DNA of 64,000 nucleotides from Massilia eburnea (GTDB taxonomy: Bacteria > Pseudomonadota > Gammaproteobacteria > Burkholderiales > Burkholderiaceae_D): contig NZ_WNKX01000015.1 in the NCBI RefSeq assembly GCF_009720745.1, positions 62,001-126,000 on the forward strand, read 5' to 3'. Position 1 is the stretch's first letter; every line of letters starts with the position of its first letter. The notes under the pieces are model-generated. The model saw nothing but the letters and a program-made list of their open reading frames with translations. It did no database searches and was not told the origin of the DNA. Shown here piece after piece: positions 60,931 to 64,000 of the stretch. A program made the position numbers and the translations under genes.

Positions 60931-62835
60931 ATGTTTGATTTCGTACGTACGCATCAAAAGCTGATGCAGATTATCCTGGCGCTCCTGATTGTGCCGTCCT
61001 TTGTGCTGGTCGGTGTCAGCGGCGTGAAGCTGTTCGGCGAAGACGCGAATACCATTGCCAAGGTCGCCGGCCATCCGCTTACGCAGCAGGAATGGGAAAA
61101 CGCCCAGCGAAACCAGCTGGACCGTATGCGCCAGCAAATGGGCAAGCAGTTCGACCAGAAGCTGTTCGATACTCCTGAATTCAAACAGGGCATCCTGGAC
61201 CAGCTGATCGCCCAGCGCGCGATCAATGCGGAGATCCGTAATTCGCACCTGACTGTCAGCGACGCGAAGATCCAGCAAACCGTTCTGGCCCAACTGCCGA
61301 TGCTGGTCAAGGCCGATGGCACCTTCGACACCAATCAATACGTACAGATCCTGGCAAACCAGGGCATGAACGTGAGCATGCACCAGGATCAGCTGCGCAA
61401 TGAACTGACTCTGGAGCAGGTATCCAGCGGCATTGAACTGAGCGGCTTCGTCCCACGTACCGTCTCCAAAGCCGTTTCCGATTTCGGTTCGCAAGAGCGC
61501 GAAGTGCAGGAACTGGCGCTGCCAGTGTCGAAGTTCCTGCCGGACGTGAAGGTCACCGACGAAATGGTTAAGGCTTTCTACGACAAGAACGCCAAGCTGT
61601 TCGAGATTCCTGAATCCGCCAAGATCGAATACGTTGTGCTGAACGCTGACGCGATCGCTGCCCAAGTGACCGTGACTGACCAGGAAGTCGCTGACTACTA
61701 CAAGGCTAATACTGGTCGTTTCACCGAGCCTGAAAGCCGCCGTGCTTCGCACATTCTGATCTTGGGCGACAAAGATAAAGCTGCCGCTAAAGTAAAGGCT
61801 GAAGCCATTCTGGCTGAGGTGCGCAAGAACCCGGCTGACTTTGCGAAGATCGCAAAGGCCAAGTCTGAAGATCCAGGCTCCGCCGACAAGGGCGGTGACC
61901 TCGGCATCCTGCAGAAGGACGCCTTCGTCAAGCCAGTGGAAGAGGCAATCCTGAAATTGAAGCAAGGCGAGATCAGCGGCCTGGTGGAGTCTGACTACGG
62001 CTACCACATCATCACCGTGACCGAACTCAAGCCGACTCACGTGAAGCCGCTGGACGAAGTGAAGGGCGACATCGCGGCCGAAATCAAGAAGGCGAAAGCC
62101 GGCAAGCTGTACACGGATATGTCCAGCGACTTCACCGACACTGTGTACTCGCAGTATGAGAGCCTGAAGCCAGCCGCCGACAAGCTGAAGCTGAAGATCG
62201 AAACGGTGGAGGGCATCGGCCGCCAGCCTAACCCGATCCTGGGAGCCGCACCATTCAACAATCCTAAGTTCCTGGCCGCCCTGTTCACCGATGACACGCT
62301 GAAGAACAAGCGCAACACCGAGGCAGTGGAAGTCGCGCCGCAAACCCTGATCGCGGGCCGCATCGTTGAATTCAAGCCGGCTTCGAAAAAGCCGCTGGCT
62401 GAAGTGGAATCTGCGATCAAGCAGCGCGTCGCTGTGGAAGAAGCGGTGAAGGCCGCGACCAAGGCCGGTGAAGAAAAGCTGGCTGCCGCCAAGAAGACCG
62501 GCGACGCCACCGGCTTCGGCGAAGTGAAAACCATTTCGCGCGCCAAAGCCGACGGTATCAACCCGGCTGCTGTTGCCGCTGTGATGAAGGCTGATGTATC
62601 GAAGCTGCCTGCTTACGTTGGCGTAGAGATTCCAGGCCAAGGCTACGGCGTCTACCGCATCGGCAAGGTTGGTCAGCCAGCCGCGCAAGATAAGGACCGC
62701 CGCGAGCAGGAAGCGCAGCGTATCAACCAGATCGTCGCGCAGCAAGAAATGACCAGCTACGTCGAAGCGCTGAAGCAGAAAGCCAAAGTAAAGATCCTGC
62801 GTCCAGTCGCAACGATCAAGAAGCAGGCCGAGTAA
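60931..62835 (+). CDS. ppiD: Periplasmic folding chaperone/prolyl isomerase PpiD
   Basis: 634 residues. One N-terminal membrane helix (about 12-32, LMQIILALLIVPSFVLVGVSGV) anchors it to the inner membrane, followed by a SurA-like chaperone region. The parvulin domain (about 268-366) starts with SRRASHILI and ends with GYHIITVTELKP. A long C-terminal chaperone part follows. It helps newly exported proteins fold at the Sec exit. Its place behind lon-hupB-tRNAs is the usual one in this lineage. Confidence 0.96.
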   Translation: MFDFVRTHQKLMQIILALLIVPSFVLVGVSGVKLFGEDANTIAKVAGHPLTQQEWENAQRNQLDRMRQQMGKQFDQKLFDTPEFKQGILDQLIAQRAINAEIRNSHLTVSDAKIQQTVLAQLPMLVKADGTFDTNQYVQILANQGMNVSMHQDQLRNELTLEQVSSGIELSGFVPRTVSKAVSDFGSQEREVQELALPVSKFLPDVKVTDEMVKAFYDKNAKLFEIPESAKIEYVVLNADAIAAQVTVTDQEVADYYKANTGRFTEPESRRASHILILGDKDKAAAKVKAEAILAEVRKNPADFAKIAKAKSEDPGSADKGGDLGILQKDAFVKPVEEAILKLKQGEISGLVESDYGYHIITVTELKPTHVKPLDEVKGDIAAEIKKAKAGKLYTDMSSDFTDTVYSQYESLKPAADKLKLKIETVEGIGRQPNPILGAAPFNNPKFLAALFTDDTLKNKRNTEAVEVAPQTLIAGRIVEFKPASKKPLAEVESAIKQRVAVEEAVKAATKAGEEKLAAAKKTGDATGFGEVKTISRAKADGINPAAVAAVMKADVSKLPAYVGVEIPGQGYGVYRIGKVGQPAAQDKDRREQEAQRINQIVAQQEMTSYVEALKQKAKVKILRPVATIKKQAE

Positions 62836-62850
62836 TATCCGGATCGCGCA

Positions 62851-62891
62851 AAAAAAGCCGGTGTCCGTTAGCGCGGACACCGGCTTTTTTT
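62851..62891 (+). terminator. Terminator after ppiD
   Basis: A perfect 11-bp stem GCCGGTGTCCG/CGGACACCGGC with a six-base loop is flanked by an A run on the left and seven T on the right. It could work for both strands, stopping ppiD and the convergent mnmH. Confidence 0.93.
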
Positions 62892-62897
62892 CGTCAA

Positions 62898-62949
62898 TGG
62901 CGGCAGCGCAGGCGGGTCAGACCCAGGGGTCAGACCCGCCTGTGCCGCC
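62898..62949. repeat. 3'-end palindromic repeat, copy 5 (divergent outer arms)
   Basis: Two cores GGGTCAGACCC separated by AGG (together 62914-62938) are framed by GGCGGCAGCGCAGGC and GCCTGTGCCGCC, which pair with a three-base bulge. The AACCCGGCA outer arms of the other copies are replaced. It lies between the convergent ppiD and mnmH genes, behind the ppiD terminator. Confidence 0.72.
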
Positions 62950-62993
62950 ACTATCGGCAAGTTCGGCCTTCCAGCGGCGGCGAGTTTGCCTGG

Positions 62994-64000
62994 TCAAGCG
63001 CCGTGCAGTTTGCGTGCCGCCGCGACAAAGGATTCAGGCGAAATATCGGGCAGCGCCACCTCCACGGCTTTGTCAAACTGCACGAAATTCCGGTGAATCG
63101 ATTTAAGATAAGCCGGATCATAATGATCCACCAGTAGTTCATCCACCAGCGCCGGCATTTCCCCCGCAGTCGCCATCGCCTGCCAGCGCTCGATCCTCTC
63201 GCGTCCATGCAGCTGCACCAGGAATTCCAGCTGCGAATTCAAGGCTGGGGCATTGCAGGCAAAGTGCTGGTAATCCTCAATCAGCAGCTTGACGCGATCC
63301 TCGCGCGATACCTGCATGGAAATGCATGGCGAAGCGCGCATGCGCTCCATCAGAGAGCCGGGCACACGCAGGCTGCCGACCTTGCGGCTCTCAGACTCCA
63401 CGAACACCGGCAAATTCGGATCAAAGCGGCGCAGCCGGTCCCAGATCGAAGTCTCGAATGCCTTCTGCGATGGCTGCGGCTGGCAGGGAATATTCCCGAG
63501 CACCGAGCCGCGATGCGCAGCCAGCTGCTCGAGGTCGAGCACTTGGGCGCCAACTGCCTCCAACGTGTCGAGCAAGCGAGTCTTGCCGCTGCCGGTGGTG
63601 CCGCAGATTACGCGGAAATCCAGCTGCGGTTCCAATTCCAACTGTGAGTTGATCGCAGTGCGGAAGGCCTTGTATCCGCCATCAAGCTGCACCACTGGCC
63701 AGCCGATCTTGGCCAGCACGGTCGCCATCGAACCGCTGCGGTTGCCGCCGCGCCAGCAGTAAACCAGCGGCTTCCAGTCTTTCGGCTTATCCAGCCAAAG
63801 CGTCTCGATGTGGTAACCGATATTCTTCGACACCATGGCTGCGCCAACTTTTTTCGCCTCGAAGGAGCCGACCTGCTTGTACATGGTGCCGACCGTGATG
63901 CGCTGTTCGTCATCCAGCACCGGGCAGTTGATTGCGTTCGGCAGGTGGTCGAGTGCATATTCCGACGGGCTGCGCGCGTCGATGATGGTGTCGAAATCAT
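62994..64000 (-). CDS. mnmH: tRNA 2-selenouridine synthase (partial, start outside window)
   Basis: About 335 residues are visible and the frame is open through the right edge (DTIIDARSPSEYALDHLPNAINCPVLDDEQ), so the true N terminus lies beyond. The rhodanese domain has catalytic Cys in VYCWRGGNRSGSM, followed by a P-loop domain GTTGSGKTRLLD. The enzyme replaces sulfur with selenium in 2-thiouridine at the wobble position of Lys, Glu and Gln tRNAs, via a geranylated intermediate. The selenophosphate synthetase gene (selD) is expected upstream on this strand, outside the window. Confidence 0.95.
   Translation of the reverse strand, partial: DFDTIIDARSPSEYALDHLPNAINCPVLDDEQRITVGTMYKQVGSFEAKKVGAAMVSKNIGYHIETLWLDKPKDWKPLVYCWRGGNRSGSMATVLAKIGWPVVQLDGGYKAFRTAINSQLELEPQLDFRVICGTTGSGKTRLLDTLEAVGAQVLDLEQLAAHRGSVLGNIPCQPQPSQKAFETSIWDRLRRFDPNLPVFVESESRKVGSLRVPGSLMERMRASPCISMQVSREDRVKLLIEDYQHFACNAPALNSQLEFLVQLHGRERIERWQAMATAGEMPALVDELLVDHYDPAYLKSIHRNFVQFDKAVEVALPDISPESFVAAARKLHGA

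Overview
The window looks like a chromosomal segment of a high-GC betaproteobacterium, most likely of the Oxalobacteraceae (Massilia, Duganella or Janthinobacterium type). Supporting signs are the order tig-clpP-clpX-lon-hupB-tRNA-ppiD, a tandem cphA pair with a divergent ABC/DUF1854 operon, an hpnCDE squalene operon, a kbl-tdh-sdaA threonine/serine block and an SDR-type threonine dehydrogenase. No phage, IS element, integrase, plasmid gene or CRISPR array is visible. Gene identities come from reading motifs; no database search was run.

Layout. 1-3.5 kb: end of a sensor kinase, a stand-alone receiver, a receiver-kinase fusion and a NarL-type regulator, all overlapping, then an Fnr homologue with all cluster cysteines. 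3.6-6.8 kb: MerR plus carboxymuconolactone decarboxylase-like protein, bacteriohemerythrin, and a LysR/PhzF divergent pair. 6.8-14.4 kb: cyanophycin locus, with a degenerate short CphA and a complete CphA on the plus strand and an ABC exporter-like fusion plus DUF1854 protein on the minus strand. 14.5-20.4 kb: LacI regulator, YegD-like Hsp70, a small secreted Cys/His protein with a ZnuD-like TonB receptor, and a Sel1-repeat protein. 20.4-26 kb: two multidomain cyclic-di-GMP proteins, one coupled to a cupredoxin-like protein. 26-30.7 kb: two exported peptidases. 30.7-32.9 kb: a more A/T-rich run of five small genes, three of the junctions being overlapping or tightly packed. 32.9-40.3 kb: XRE-cupin regulator diverging from kbl-tdh-sdaA, then thrC-moeA-moaD. 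40.4-44.4 kb: PstS-like protein, GAF-GGDEF-EAL protein with a broken GGDEF site, and a flavoprotein. 44.4-49.2 kb: DUF2807 and DUF1700 genes and hpnCDE on the minus strand. 49.3-53.5 kb: an RND efflux adaptor and pump. 53.7-62.9 kb: tRNA-Leu, the trigger factor/ClpP/ClpX/Lon proteostasis block, hupB, tRNA-Val, two identical tRNA-Asp and ppiD. The window ends inside mnmH (selU).

The most unusual signal is a dispersed palindromic repeat built on GGGTCTGACCC/GGGTCAGACCC with outer arms AACCCGGCA...TGCCGGGTT. Six members lie in this window, every one at the 3' end of a gene. In at least five the gene's stop codon lies inside or abuts the element. The pump gene at 50437-53544 ends in codons supplied by the repeat. 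Other points of interest are a leaderless-looking MerR promoter with a 19-base spacer, an operator array in front of kbl, the CphA pair with one degenerate Mur-ligase site, and a PstS-like protein without a clear signal peptide placed in front of a c-di-GMP phosphodiesterase.
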